Source of the DNA: an uncultured Roseburia sp.
GTDB taxonomy: Bacteria > Bacillota > Clostridia > Lachnospirales > Lachnospiraceae
Assembly: GCA_947649645.1 (NCBI GenBank)
Contig: CANSSP010000010.1
Coordinates: 1-64,000, forward strand
Length of the DNA stretch: 64,000 bases
Reading direction: 5' to 3'
How positions within the stretch are numbered: position 1 is the first letter of the stretch; every line of letters starts with the position of its first letter. The notes beneath the pieces are model-generated. The model searched no databases. It saw nothing but the letters and a program-made list of their open reading frames with translations, and was not told the DNA's origin. The position numbers and the translations under genes are program-made. Below are positions 30,331 to 41,014 of the stretch, piece after piece.

Positions 30331-31788
30331 TCAGAACCCCTCCAGGGTCTGAAACGTATCTTTTGCATCTGTATCTGTCATGCCGCTGATATAGTCTGTA
30401 ACCATAAGCAGTCTTAAATACAGATCGTAATCCCGTTCACCCGTCCTTGCCCTTTCATAATCATCCTTGTATTTCTCCGGAATGATTCCGAGATAGCTTT
30501 TTTCCACTTTTCCGGTCTTTATCCCTTCCCACTTTGTATCCCAGTACAGAACGGACGGGATAAACTTATCCAGAAGCGCTTTGATGATCTTCTGCCCGGA
30601 TAACTCCTGCATCAGAATCTCCCTGCACGGGTATGTATATTTTTTCATAATGCCCTTTAAAATATCCGCCGTAAACGCGTACCACCCGTCATCCAGGAGC
30701 TCGCCCCGGTAAGTGCCCGCCATGATGCCGTCGTAATTCCTGAAAAAGGCAAAGGCCGCGGCATACATCAGCCAGTTTCTGATGTATTCCAGCCACTCCA
30801 GAAATGCCCCTGTCCTGGCATTTTCACCGGTCTTCCCCCGAAGGCGCCTCTTTAAATTATTTAAAATCTCCGTCGTCGCCATCTTCTGCAGTTCGTGAAA
30901 CTCGTCGCCGTCCGACGGAATCTGCCCAAGCTCCCGCTCAAAATACGCAAGTACCTGATCAATCGTAAAAAGCTTCATCCGCAGGGAATCCTCTGTATCA
31001 GATAACATATAGGCAATGTCGTCCGCCGCCTCCAGAAGGTAAGTAAGAGGATAACGCGCGGGCCCTGTCAGCCCGGCTTCCCCGCGTATCCTCTGAAATT
31101 CCGCCGCATCTGCCAGAAAATAACCCCATTTGTGCAGCCGAACGTCGCCGCTTCCCGTATCACACTCAGTGGAGGCGACGGGATATTTGACCAGCGTGTT
31201 TATGGTCGCGTGCGTCACGTTCATCTCCTTGTACTCCAAAAGACGCTGCGCCCGCAAAAGAATCCGGAGCGTCTGCGCATTTCCTTCAAACCGCACCAGA
31301 TCCTGCTTCATCTGTTCCGAGAGCACTTCTCTCACAGGCGTCACATCAAAAACAAACCCATTGCGCGCAAATGCACGGCGAAACCAGTCGCCGATTGCAG
31401 TCTCGCCAAAATGGCCGAACGGCGGATTGCCGATGTCGTGCAGCAGACCCGCGCACGAGAGAATCGACGCAAAATTGCGCGCGTACCGCTCTGATTTTTC
31501 GCCGAAATCCACCGCGTACTCCTCTCCCTTTCTGTTGCACGCGACCATCTCCCCCAGCTGTCTGCACACCGCCGACACCTCAAGGGAATGTGTCAGCCTT
31601 GTCCGTACATAGCCTCCCCTGACCAGTGGAAAAATCTGCGTCTTATCCTGCAGATTCCGAAACAGCTCGCCCGATAAGATCTCCCTGTAGTCCTTCTCAA
31701 ACGCATCCACAGGATAGGCCGCCCAGGAAGACGGCCCGGCCTCCCGTGGAATCTGTGTTTTTGCCGAAAGCAATTTCTCCCAATCCAT
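30331..31788 (-). CDS. dgt: Deoxyguanosinetriphosphate triphosphohydrolase-like protein
   Basis: TRLTHSLEVSAVCRQLG, GLLHDIGNPPFGHFGE HD motifs. Confidence 0.92.
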   Translation of the reverse strand: MDWEKLLSAKTQIPREAGPSSWAAYPVDAFEKDYREILSGELFRNLQDKTQIFPLVRGGYVRTRLTHSLEVSAVCRQLGEMVACNRKGEEYAVDFGEKSERYARNFASILSCAGLLHDIGNPPFGHFGETAIGDWFRRAFARNGFVFDVTPVREVLSEQMKQDLVRFEGNAQTLRILLRAQRLLEYKEMNVTHATINTLVKYPVASTECDTGSGDVRLHKWGYFLADAAEFQRIRGEAGLTGPARYPLTYLLEAADDIAYMLSDTEDSLRMKLFTIDQVLAYFERELGQIPSDGDEFHELQKMATTEILNNLKRRLRGKTGENARTGAFLEWLEYIRNWLMYAAAFAFFRNYDGIMAGTYRGELLDDGWYAFTADILKGIMKKYTYPCREILMQELSGQKIIKALLDKFIPSVLYWDTKWEGIKTGKVEKSYLGIIPEKYKDDYERARTGERDYDLYLRLLMVTDYISGMTDTDAKDTFQTLEGF

Positions 31789-32008
31789 CTATGTGCTCCT
31801 CTCCTTCCATCAACAGATTTATGATAACAAAAACCGGCTTCATTTCGGAATGTATGGTATGGATTGCACTTTTTTTGGTATACTTTGCATTGAAAATCAT
31901 TCTGAACATACAAAAAGCGCCACAGCAGCAGGGATGTCCCATACTGTCGTGACGCTTTTCATCCGATCAGAGCGTTTTGATACTGCCTCAGAATAACCTT
32001 GCAGACGC

Positions 32009-33139
32009 TCACCCCTGTATACGGGTGTTAAAATCAGCCATCGCGTCCGCGATTTTTATCTGCTGCGGGCAGACAGCCTCGCAGCTGTGGCATCCGATAC
32101 ACCCTGAAGGATGCTTTTCCTGCGGAACTGCCATCAGCGCCATCGGCGCGATAAAACCGCCTCCCGTAAAAGCGTGTTCATTGTAGAGATTTAAGAGCAT
32201 CGGTATATCAAGTCCCTTTGGACAGTGGCTTACACAATAGTGGCAGGCGGTACATGGCAGACAGCCGTTTAGCATGCCGTCCGCAACGGAAAGCAGTGCG
32301 TTCATCTCTTCTTTTTCAAGCGGCTTATCCTCCGAAAAAATCGTGATGTTCTGCTTTAACTGCGCAAAATCGGACATACCGGATAAAACGACGGCAACGT
32401 CCGGCAGCGACTGCAGAAAACGAAAGGCAAAACTCACAGCCGTCTCGTCCGGCCGCAGTTTCTTTAATGTTTCCGTGTCCGCGGCCGAAAGCTCCGCCAG
32501 CCGTCCGCCGCGCAACGGTTCCATCACCCAGACCGGAATATTGTAGGAACGCAGCAGCTCCACTTTTTTCTCTGCCTCCTGAAAAGTCCAGTCAACATAA
32601 TTGAGCTGGATCTGGCAGAACTCCATGTCCGGGCCATAGGCCTTAAGAAAACGTTCCATCACCTCGCAGCTTCCGTGTGCGGAAAATCCCAGATGCTTTA
32701 TCCTGCCGTTTTTCTTCTGTTCGGTCAGATATGTAAATATACCGTATTTTTCATCGAGATAGGCGTCGATATTCATCTCGCATACATTGTGAAACAGATA
32801 AAAATCAAAATACTCCACCTGACATTTTTCAAGCTGCTTCTCAAAGATCTCTTTCACTTTCGACATATTCGAAAGGTCATACCCCGGAAATTTTGTCGCA
32901 AGATAAAAACTTTCACGCGGATATCTGCTGAGTACTTTCCCCATAACCGTCTCTGAATTGCCGCTGTGATAACCCCACGCCGTGTCATAGTAATTGACGC
33001 CCTGCGCCATCGCATAGTCTGTCATTTTCTCTACGGCAGCAAAATCAATATCCGCATCGTTTCCGTCCGTCACCGGGAGACGCATGGCTCCCATTCCCAG
33101 TGCGGATAACTGCAGACCTTTAAACGCTTTATAAATCAT
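32009..33139 (-). CDS. Aldo/keto reductase with C-terminal 4Fe-4S ferredoxin-like domain
   Basis: YDTAWGYHSGNSE; CxxCHYCVSHCP and CIGCHSCEAVCPQ. Confidence 0.92.
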   Translation of the reverse strand: MIYKAFKGLQLSALGMGAMRLPVTDGNDADIDFAAVEKMTDYAMAQGVNYYDTAWGYHSGNSETVMGKVLSRYPRESFYLATKFPGYDLSNMSKVKEIFEKQLEKCQVEYFDFYLFHNVCEMNIDAYLDEKYGIFTYLTEQKKNGRIKHLGFSAHGSCEVMERFLKAYGPDMEFCQIQLNYVDWTFQEAEKKVELLRSYNIPVWVMEPLRGGRLAELSAADTETLKKLRPDETAVSFAFRFLQSLPDVAVVLSGMSDFAQLKQNITIFSEDKPLEKEEMNALLSVADGMLNGCLPCTACHYCVSHCPKGLDIPMLLNLYNEHAFTGGGFIAPMALMAVPQEKHPSGCIGCHSCEAVCPQQIKIADAMADFNTRIQG

Positions 33140-33239
33140 ATTTACCTCCTATGTATCCATACACATTTCTGCATGCTTCAGGTTTGCGCATGACGTACCC
33201 TCTGTGCAGCCGGCCATCCTGCGGCAAAAAGCAAAACAT

Positions 33240-34124
33240 TTATGCACAACACCGCACTCCCTGGCATGCATCCTGCCTCCCACCGTCTGCACTGCCACAG
33301 ACGATCTGCCCATGGGCTTTTTCATCATCACAGATGATCTCTCCGACGGACGGCACGCAAATACACCCCGACCGTGGATTTTTAATGCTCACAACCGGCG
33401 TGGTAATGAACGCCTCCACCTCGGAATTTTCAAAACAAAGATCGGCGTCCGTCATTTCACAGTCGACCAGTTTTAAACCTTTACAGTAACAAAGCGGCTG
33501 TGTGCCGATGATTCTGCAGTTTTCAAAGGTGACGTTCTCGCAATACCATGCGAGATATTCCCCTTTTACGGTACTGTTTTTCACCGTCACGTTCTTTGCA
33601 TGCCAGAACGCGTCTTTCGTGTCGAATATGCAGTCCTCAAACACGGCATCCTCAATATATTGAAACGAGTACTTTCCTGTAAGATGTACCTTCGAAAAAG
33701 ATAACTTTTCTGCCCGCATCATAAAATATTCGCCTTCCACCGTGCAGTCTCTCATCTCAATGTCTTTTACAGACCATCCAAACTCCGGCGAGATCACGTC
33801 ACATCCCTGCATTCTCACGTGACTGCACTCTCTCAGCGCCTTGATTCCGTGCATTTTCGTATCCGCAATCTCAATATTTTCTGAATACCAGAGAGCCGCC
33901 CGACAGAGCTCTGTCATCTCCGAATCCTCAATTTTCAGTCCGTCGTCATGCCAGAACGGATATCTGAGATTGAAAAAGCAATGGGAAACCTCTGCTGCCC
34001 TGCTCTCCTTAAGCGCGCTCTCCCCGTCCGCCGGGCCATCAAAGACACAGTTCTTCACCACAATATCTCTGCTCCCGTATAACGCCCGCTCCGCATCAAA
34101 CGTTTTATTTTCAATCGTTTTCAT
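33240..34124 (-). CDS. DUF3737-like right-handed beta-helix protein
   Basis: Repetitive beta-helix pattern. Confidence 0.75.
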   Translation of the reverse strand: MKTIENKTFDAERALYGSRDIVVKNCVFDGPADGESALKESRAAEVSHCFFNLRYPFWHDDGLKIEDSEMTELCRAALWYSENIEIADTKMHGIKALRECSHVRMQGCDVISPEFGWSVKDIEMRDCTVEGEYFMMRAEKLSFSKVHLTGKYSFQYIEDAVFEDCIFDTKDAFWHAKNVTVKNSTVKGEYLAWYCENVTFENCRIIGTQPLCYCKGLKLVDCEMTDADLCFENSEVEAFITTPVVSIKNPRSGCICVPSVGEIICDDEKAHGQIVCGSADGGRQDACQGVRCCA

Positions 34125-34264
34125 TTATACCGCCCCTTCCTGTTTTCATCCCATGTCATTTTGCCATCCTTATTATAGTCCAAAGGGTCCAGACCTGCAA
34201 ATACTTATCACGAATGCGTCTCTATAGCGAAAAAGCATAAAACAACGGAAGGTTTATGTAAATC

Positions 34265-34600
34265 TTACCATTCGCGCTTGCCGATAGCGTCTTCCACATC
34301 AATTTCGATGCCAGACCACTCCAGGATATACCCCACGGTGCTGCCGATACACTCCCGCGCGACCGTCTCGATCTCACTGTCGTTTTCCTCAAATTCTTCC
34401 TGCAGATCATTGATCGCCAACGTCATCCCGTCAAACTTCTCCTGTACTTTTTCCGGATCCGTTTCCCCCGTCTCCAGAAAAGCAATCACATCCTCCACCA
34501 GCGATTTTACCTTATCCACCAGAAAATCGGGAAAATATTCGTCCTCGTACATCTCCGCAAGCAGTCTGTAATTCGTATCAAATTTTTTCATATCCGTCAT
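34265..34600 (-). CDS. DUF5713-like hypothetical protein
   Basis: YRLLAEMYEDEYFPDFLVDKVK... Confidence 0.6.
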   Translation of the reverse strand: MTDMKKFDTNYRLLAEMYEDEYFPDFLVDKVKSLVEDVIAFLETGETDPEKVQEKFDGMTLAINDLQEEFEENDSEIETVARECIGSTVGYILEWSGIEIDVEDAIGKREW

Positions 34601-34810
34601 TCCCTTCTTTTTCTTAAAAATATATCACATCTTCATCTCATTTGCCACACCGCCTTTTACGGCGCCGGACATCGCAGGTACAGCGCCAGAACCTTTACCT
34701 GTGCCAAAAAGCGTTTTCAGATCGTATTGCCGGACGTATATCTTTGTCAGCAAAACAAGAAGCATAGGCGGAGAACAGCGGCACAGGCAGCCAGACGGCG
34801 CTGACGCAGA

Positions 34811-35491
34811 TCAGTCCCTGTCTTTCCCGGCATCGATCAGACTGTGAAGCTTTAAGAACGCCTTATCGATTCCTCCCACTTCGTTGATCAGCCCTTCCTG
34901 TACCGCTTCCTCCCCCACCAGGATCGTCCCCAGGTCTTTCGTCAGCATGCCCGTATTCATCATCATCTGTTCCAGGCGCTCTTTCTGGGCATCGGAGTGT
35001 GTACTGATAAAATTCAGAATCCGGTTCTGCATCTGTTTAAAATAATCGTACGTGGGCTGCGCGCCGATGACCGTGCCGCTCAGTCGGACGGGGTGAATGA
35101 CCATTGTCCCCGACGGAACGATAAAAGAATAATCCGTGGATACCGCAAGCGGCACTCCGATCGAGTGGCTTCCGCCCAGTACCAGGGAAACGGTCGGCTT
35201 GCTGATGGAAGATACCATCTCCGCGATGGCAAGACCGCTCTCCACATCTCCTCCTACCGTGTTTAAGAGGAGCAGGAGGCCGTCCACATCCATATTATCC
35301 TCAATCTCCGCCAGCTTCGGAAGAACATGTTCATACTTTGTCGTCTTTGTCGTCGCAGGCAGACAGTCATGTCCCTCAATTTCGCCGATAATCGTCAGCA
35401 TAAAAATCTTATTATTTTCCCGGTTATTTTTCAGTTCCAGCTCTCCAAATTCCTTAATCTGTTCGTTTTTCTTTTCCGTATTCTCCGCCAT
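34811..35491 (-). CDS. ClpP/TepA-like protease
   Basis: LLLLNTVGGDVESGLAIAEMVSS, GGSHSIGVPLAVS; start set at MAENTEKK with RBS ggaggc. Confidence 0.85.
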   Translation of the reverse strand: MAENTEKKNEQIKEFGELELKNNRENNKIFMLTIIGEIEGHDCLPATTKTTKYEHVLPKLAEIEDNMDVDGLLLLLNTVGGDVESGLAIAEMVSSISKPTVSLVLGGSHSIGVPLAVSTDYSFIVPSGTMVIHPVRLSGTVIGAQPTYDYFKQMQNRILNFISTHSDAQKERLEQMMMNTGMLTKDLGTILVGEEAVQEGLINEVGGIDKAFLKLHSLIDAGKDRD

Positions 35492-35632
35492 ATTGCCTCC
35501 TGTCATAAAAATGTCACGCAGTGCTCTGCGGCATGCGCGGCGATGCCGTATCAAAAAAACAGGATGCTCACCGCATCCTGTTTTTTAATATCTGCAATAT
35601 AAAACAGAAATATACATCCGTTTTTCCCCGGT

Positions 35633-37084
35633 TTAATAACCAAGCAGGTAGTTGTAAAGTCCCTCATAGCGGCCTTTTGAATTTCTCCAGGAATAGTCAT
35701 TCGCCATTCCCCGGTCGACCATCTGATTCCACTGTTTTTTCCGGTCAAAGAAAATATGTTTTGAATAGTTGATTACATTTAACATCTCTTCCCCGTTGTA
35801 ATTTGCGAAAGAAAATCCGTCTCCGGTATTCTCATACTCATTGAACGGGACCACCGTGTCCTTAAGGCCGCCGGTCTCGCGCACAATCGGCACCGTGCCA
35901 TAGCGGAAAGAGATAAGCTGGGTCAGGCCGCACGGCTCAAACTGCGACGGCATCAGAAACGCATCTGCCGCAGCGTAAAGCTTATGCGCAAGATCGTCTG
36001 AATAACAGATGTTCGCCGATACCCGGTCGCCGTATTTCCATGCATAATGACGGAACATATTTTCATACTTCGGATCTCCGGTTCCAATCACGACAAACTG
36101 TGTATAGTCATCCACAATGCGGTCAATTACATAGTTGATCAGATCGAGTCCCTTCTGGTCAGTCAGTCTTGAAATCAGACCAAGCATATACCTCTTTTTA
36201 TCGACGGCAAGGCCAAGCTCTTCCTGCAGCTTTGTCTTGTTGAGCGCCTTCTTTTTCCGGAAAGACTCTGCATCGTAATTGACATAAATCTTGCCGTCCG
36301 TCTCCGGATTATAAATATCATAGTCAATTCCGTTTACGATTCCCTGCATATCGTAATGACGGGCGGAAAGCAGACCGCTTAAGCCCTCACCATAATACTC
36401 CGTCTGAATCTCGTTTGCATACGTATCGCTCACCGTCGTGATATAATCCGCATAGACCAGACCACCTTTGAGCATATTTGCATCCTTCTTAAATTCAAGT
36501 TTATCCGGCGTAAACAGATTCTTCGAAAAACCAGTCAGTCCCTGCATCGTCTTGATATCCCAGACACCCTGGAATTTCAGATTGTGGATCGTGATTATGG
36601 ACCGGATACCCCAGTAAAAGGAATCCGCCTGAAACTCATTTTTCAGATAAACCGGAATCAGGCCGGTCTGCCAGTCATGGCAGTGAATCAGGTCGGGTCT
36701 GAATCCGATCTGTTTTAAGATCGAGAGCACAGCCTTGTCAAAAAAACAGAACTTCTCGACATCATAGCGGACATCCCCGTACGGCACAACACAGTCAAAA
36801 TATTCCTGGTTGTCGATAAAGTAATATGTAATTCCATCCAGCACATACTTCAGCACGCCGACGTATTTGTTCGTAATATAGCTTCCGGCATTCATATAAA
36901 AATGTGTCACGTATTCAAACTGACTCCGGAATCGCTCGGGAATACACGTATAATTCGGAAGTACGACCCTGACGTCCCACTCCTCCTTGTCAAATTCTTT
37001 CGGGAGCGCCCCGCAGACGTCTGCAAGACCGCCTGTTTTGATAAACGGAACACACTCCGATGCAGCAAAAAGTATTTTTTTCAT
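35633..37084 (-). CDS. glgA: Glycogen synthase
   Basis: MKKILFAASECVPFIKTGGLADVCGALPKE; PSQFEPCGLTQL. Confidence 0.96.
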   Translation of the reverse strand: MKKILFAASECVPFIKTGGLADVCGALPKEFDKEEWDVRVVLPNYTCIPERFRSQFEYVTHFYMNAGSYITNKYVGVLKYVLDGITYYFIDNQEYFDCVVPYGDVRYDVEKFCFFDKAVLSILKQIGFRPDLIHCHDWQTGLIPVYLKNEFQADSFYWGIRSIITIHNLKFQGVWDIKTMQGLTGFSKNLFTPDKLEFKKDANMLKGGLVYADYITTVSDTYANEIQTEYYGEGLSGLLSARHYDMQGIVNGIDYDIYNPETDGKIYVNYDAESFRKKKALNKTKLQEELGLAVDKKRYMLGLISRLTDQKGLDLINYVIDRIVDDYTQFVVIGTGDPKYENMFRHYAWKYGDRVSANICYSDDLAHKLYAAADAFLMPSQFEPCGLTQLISFRYGTVPIVRETGGLKDTVVPFNEYENTGDGFSFANYNGEEMLNVINYSKHIFFDRKKQWNQMVDRGMANDYSWRNSKGRYEGLYNYLLGY

Positions 37085-37164
37085 AGCAACCTCCTGATTT
37101 AATTTACATATAAAGAAAAGTCCGCGCCGGCTCCAAGCGTGCTTTTCGTTATTACCTGACTGTT

Positions 37165-38457
37165 CTATATTGCTTTGAGAGCGCTCTTCAGGTCGTCAAT
37201 GATATCCTCCACATTTTCGATTCCGATTGAAAGACGCATCAGATCCGGCCGGATTCCCGCCTCTTTAAGCTCCGCCTCACTCATCTGACGATGCGTATGG
37301 CTCGCCGGGTGCAGAATGCAGGTGCGCGCGTCCGCCACGTGTGTGACGATCGCCGTCAGCTTCAGACTGTCCATAAACCGCATCGCTGCCGCCCGGTCTC
37401 CCCTGACGCCAAATGCCAGAACCCCGCAGGTTCCCCCTGGCATATACTTCTGTGCCAGCTCATAATACGGGTTATCCGGAAGTCCCGCATAATTCACCCA
37501 CGCTACCTTATCGTGCCCGTGCAGAAACTCTGCCACTTTCTGCGCATTCTCACAGTGTCTTGCCATCCTGAGATGAAGTGTCTCCAGCCCGACATTTAAT
37601 AAAAATGCATTCATCGGGGACGGAATGGAACCCAGATCACGCATCAGCTGTGCCGTCGCCTTTGTGATAAACGCGCCTTTGCCAAACTTTTCTGCGTAAA
37701 CGATCCCATGATAAGAATCGTCTTTTGTCGTCAGACCCGGAAATTTATCCGCATGTGCCATCCAGTCAAAATTGCCGGAGTCGATAATCGCACCGCCCAC
37801 CGCCATTGCATGACCGTCCATATATTTTGTCGTGGAATGCGTCACGATATCTGCTCCCCATTCAAACGGTCTGCAGTTGATCGGCGTAGCAAACGTATTG
37901 TCCACAATCAGAGGCACGCCGTGATCGTGTGCCAGACGCGCAAATTTTTCGATATCCAGAACCACAATAGACGGATTTGCGATCGTCTCCGCAAAGACAG
38001 CCTTCGTGTCCGGCCTGAACGCCGCAGAAAGTTCTTCATAAGAAGCATCCGGATTGACAAACGTGCACGCAATCCCCTGTTTTTTCATCGTCGTCCCAAA
38101 TAAATTGTAGGTCCCTCCATAAATCGAATTGGAGCAGACGATGTGTCCTCCCTCTTCACAGATATTAAACACCGCATAATAATTTGCCGCCTGCCCAGAA
38201 GAGGTAAGCATTCCCGCAACGCCGCCTTCCAATTCTGTAATCTTCGCCGCAACAGCATCATTTGTCGGATTCTGGAGCCGCGTATAAAAATAGCCTTCAG
38301 CCTCCAGATCAAACAGCCTGCCCATATGATCACTGTCATCATACTTAAACGTCGTACTCTGATAGATCGGAAGGACCCTTGGCTCGCCGCAGCCTGGCCT
38401 CCATCCGGACTGAATACATTTTGTCTCTATCCTGTAACCTTTCTCCATTTCTCTCAC
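37165..38457 (-). CDS. O-acetylhomoserine aminocarboxypropyltransferase/cysteine synthase
   Basis: Cys/Met metabolism PLP enzyme; VTHSTTKYMDGHAMAVGG. Confidence 0.94.
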   Translation of the reverse strand: MREMEKGYRIETKCIQSGWRPGCGEPRVLPIYQSTTFKYDDSDHMGRLFDLEAEGYFYTRLQNPTNDAVAAKITELEGGVAGMLTSSGQAANYYAVFNICEEGGHIVCSNSIYGGTYNLFGTTMKKQGIACTFVNPDASYEELSAAFRPDTKAVFAETIANPSIVVLDIEKFARLAHDHGVPLIVDNTFATPINCRPFEWGADIVTHSTTKYMDGHAMAVGGAIIDSGNFDWMAHADKFPGLTTKDDSYHGIVYAEKFGKGAFITKATAQLMRDLGSIPSPMNAFLLNVGLETLHLRMARHCENAQKVAEFLHGHDKVAWVNYAGLPDNPYYELAQKYMPGGTCGVLAFGVRGDRAAAMRFMDSLKLTAIVTHVADARTCILHPASHTHRQMSEAELKEAGIRPDLMRLSIGIENVEDIIDDLKSALKAI

Positions 38458-38667
38458 AGCTCCTTACTGTCTTTTGTTTCAATACCTCTATCTAGTAATC
38501 ATATACTATTTTGTTCCATAATGCCATAAATTTTTCTGATTTCCACCTTTTTCATCACGCCGCGGAGATCCGCTGCGCAGTGAAACCCTCCGGTTGTAAG
38601 TTACCGGAAACTTCCACGGTCTTCATACCGTCTGTTCCGACACCGCCTGCATAAAAAAGGGTAATGA

Positions 38668-38697
38668 TAAAAATGAGCGCAGTAACCCCGTTACTGC
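38668..38697 (-). terminator. Rho-independent terminator downstream of yebC
   Basis: GCAGTAAC/GTTACTGC hairpin with T-rich tail on the minus strand. Confidence 0.65.
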
Positions 38698-38706
38698 ACT
38701 CTGTCC

Positions 38707-39435
38707 CTACTCATCCCAGTTGTGATAAACTTCCTGTACATCATCATCCTCGTCCAGAAGATCCAGAATACGGTTGATATTGGCAAGATCTTCCTCCGTC
38801 TTCAGTTCGACATAATTCTGTGGAATCATCGTGACCGAGGCTTCCGCCATCGGGATTCCTCCGGCTTCCAGAGCAGCTCTCACCGCCTCAAAATCTTCCG
38901 GCGCCGTCAGCACTTCAAAACTGTCGTCTTCCTCTGCAAAATCTTCCGCTCCCGCGTCAAGCGCCGTCATCATCAGATCATCCGGCTCCATTGCGCACTC
39001 TTCCCTGTCAATGATAATCTGCCCCTTTTCATCGAACATATACGACACACACCCCTGTGTCCCGATACTGCCGTGTCCTTTTGTGAATGCATTTCTGACA
39101 TTTGCGGCCGTGCGGTTTTTATTGTCCGTAAGGCATTTAACGATGATCGCCGTACCGCTCGGACCATAGCCTTCATATGTACAAAATTCGTAATTGACCG
39201 CATTGCCGTCCCCGGCCGCCTTTTTAATTCCACGGTCAATCGTGTCATTTGGCATATTGTTCGCTTTCGCCTTGGCAATCACCTGCGCCAGCTTGAAATT
39301 GTTCGCCGGATCGGGTCCGCCTTCCTTCACAGCCACTGCGATTTCTCTTCCGATAATCGTAAAAATCTTTCCCTTCGCTGCGTCATTTTTCTCTTTTTTA
39401 TGTTTGATATTTGCAAACTTGGAATGTCCCGACAT
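38707..39435 (-). CDS. yebC: YebC/PmpR family regulator
   Basis: MSGHSKFANIKHKKEKNDAAKGKIFTIIGREI. Confidence 0.96.
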   Translation of the reverse strand: MSGHSKFANIKHKKEKNDAAKGKIFTIIGREIAVAVKEGGPDPANNFKLAQVIAKAKANNMPNDTIDRGIKKAAGDGNAVNYEFCTYEGYGPSGTAIIVKCLTDNKNRTAANVRNAFTKGHGSIGTQGCVSYMFDEKGQIIIDREECAMEPDDLMMTALDAGAEDFAEEDDSFEVLTAPEDFEAVRAALEAGGIPMAEASVTMIPQNYVELKTEEDLANINRILDLLDEDDDVQEVYHNWDE

Positions 39436-39532
39436 ACCTGTTTCCTCTTTTCTATCTCATTTTTCCAGATCATTCTTCCTTGTCTGTAACTTCTCCGTCT
39501 TTCCAGCTGTTACAGATTTTCAGCAACATGTA

Positions 39533-40990
39533 TCATTCTATCACTGTTTCCGGATTCTTGCAAGAGTCTTCCCCGCTTTCTTCCGATATCTGCTTTCCTC
39601 CCGTCCGCACTTCGTCCCCCGCCTTATCGACGGCCGCCGCATCCGTTTCACGGGCAGCCGCCTGTTGTCCTTCCCTCTCCGGCAGCTTCTCTGCCCGCAC
39701 GGACCGAATCATTTTATTCTCCACAGAGCGAACCTCGAACAGACAGCCGCCGGCCTGCAGCGAAAACACTTCGCCGTCCCCCGGAATCCGCCCCAGCTGT
39801 GAGATCAGAAAGCCGTTCAGCGTCTCAAACGTATCTTCTTCCTCATCCTCCCGGATAATCCCAAGCGTCTCTGCCACCTCGGAAAAAGACGCAAGGCCGT
39901 CGATCAGATAGCTTCCGTCCGAAGCCATAACGATCATCGCATCTTCGTCGTCATGTTCATCCTCGATATTCCCGACGATCTCTTCCAGAATATCCTCCAT
40001 CGCGACAACTCCCGCCGTCTGCCCGTATTCATCGACCACAATGACCATATGACTCTTCTTTGCCTGCATTTCCGCAAACAAGGTATTGATATTTCTGGTC
40101 TCCGGAATAAAATCCACATCCCGGATCAGCCCGTCAATCTCGCCGATCGCCTTCTGATAGACAGACTGCTCTGTACAAAGCGCAAGCGCTTCTTTGATGT
40201 GAAGCACGCCGATGATATTATCAATCTCATCCCGGTATACCGGAAATCTTGAATGTCCGTTCTCGCCGAGGAAATCCATCGCCTCAGAAAACGTCACGGA
40301 TGCACTCAGCGCCGTGATATTCTTCCGGTGTGTCATAATGTCCTTGGCCTCTTTATCTCCAAACGCGAAAATATTGTGTATCATCTCCGCCTCGCTGGCC
40401 AGAAGAACGCCCTGCTCATGTCCCTCATTCACCATGGAGATGATCTCTTCTTCCGTCACATCATCGGTATCGCTGTGCGGATCCACCCCAAAGAGGCGCG
40501 CCAGAAAATCCGAAAGAAAATCCGCCATAAAAATCAGCGGAAAGAGAATGATCTCCGATGCACGGATAAAGCTGATCAGCAGGCACGCCCACCTCCCCGG
40601 CTTTCTCGCCGCGACTTTCTCCGGCGTATAGATGCCGAGAATCAGAATCCAGAGCATCATGGCCGCGAAAACCAGCACATCCGCAATCAGTACGGTGAGC
40701 AGCCCCGATTTTCCATGTACAATCAGCCGCCTTCCAAGCGGAACCATCAGGAATCCGAGCAGCATATGAGCCAGCAGCATCATAAGTCTGCAGACCTGCA
40801 GATACCGGTCCGCCCGTTCAAGATATCTCTCCAGAAATTTTCCGTGCTTCTCATCCTCTTTCTCTATTTTTTCCGCCTCCGGTCCGCTCAGATTCTGCAT
40901 GGCCGCCGTAAAACCGACTGCCGCAAAATCAATTCCCGTCAATATTACAAAAAAAAGTATCCACATACCGGGACTGACACCGTCGTCCAT
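39533..40990 (-). CDS. Hemolysin-family (CNNM/CorC) transporter with CBS domains
   Basis: TM domain, MTHRKNITAL CBS pair, CorC_HlyC C-terminus. Confidence 0.88.
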   Translation of the reverse strand: MDDGVSPGMWILFFVILTGIDFAAVGFTAAMQNLSGPEAEKIEKEDEKHGKFLERYLERADRYLQVCRLMMLLAHMLLGFLMVPLGRRLIVHGKSGLLTVLIADVLVFAAMMLWILILGIYTPEKVAARKPGRWACLLISFIRASEIILFPLIFMADFLSDFLARLFGVDPHSDTDDVTEEEIISMVNEGHEQGVLLASEAEMIHNIFAFGDKEAKDIMTHRKNITALSASVTFSEAMDFLGENGHSRFPVYRDEIDNIIGVLHIKEALALCTEQSVYQKAIGEIDGLIRDVDFIPETRNINTLFAEMQAKKSHMVIVVDEYGQTAGVVAMEDILEEIVGNIEDEHDDEDAMIVMASDGSYLIDGLASFSEVAETLGIIREDEEEDTFETLNGFLISQLGRIPGDGEVFSLQAGGCLFEVRSVENKMIRSVRAEKLPEREGQQAAARETDAAAVDKAGDEVRTGGKQISEESGEDSCKNPETVIE

Positions 40991-41014
40991 CTCTTTCTTC
41001 CTCTCTCCTCTCTG

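Noticed and set aside
38560-38640. Possible riboswitch hairpins upstream of the OAH sulfhydrylase gene
   Set aside because: CCGGT/ACCGG hairpin present, but no recognisable SAM-riboswitch core.
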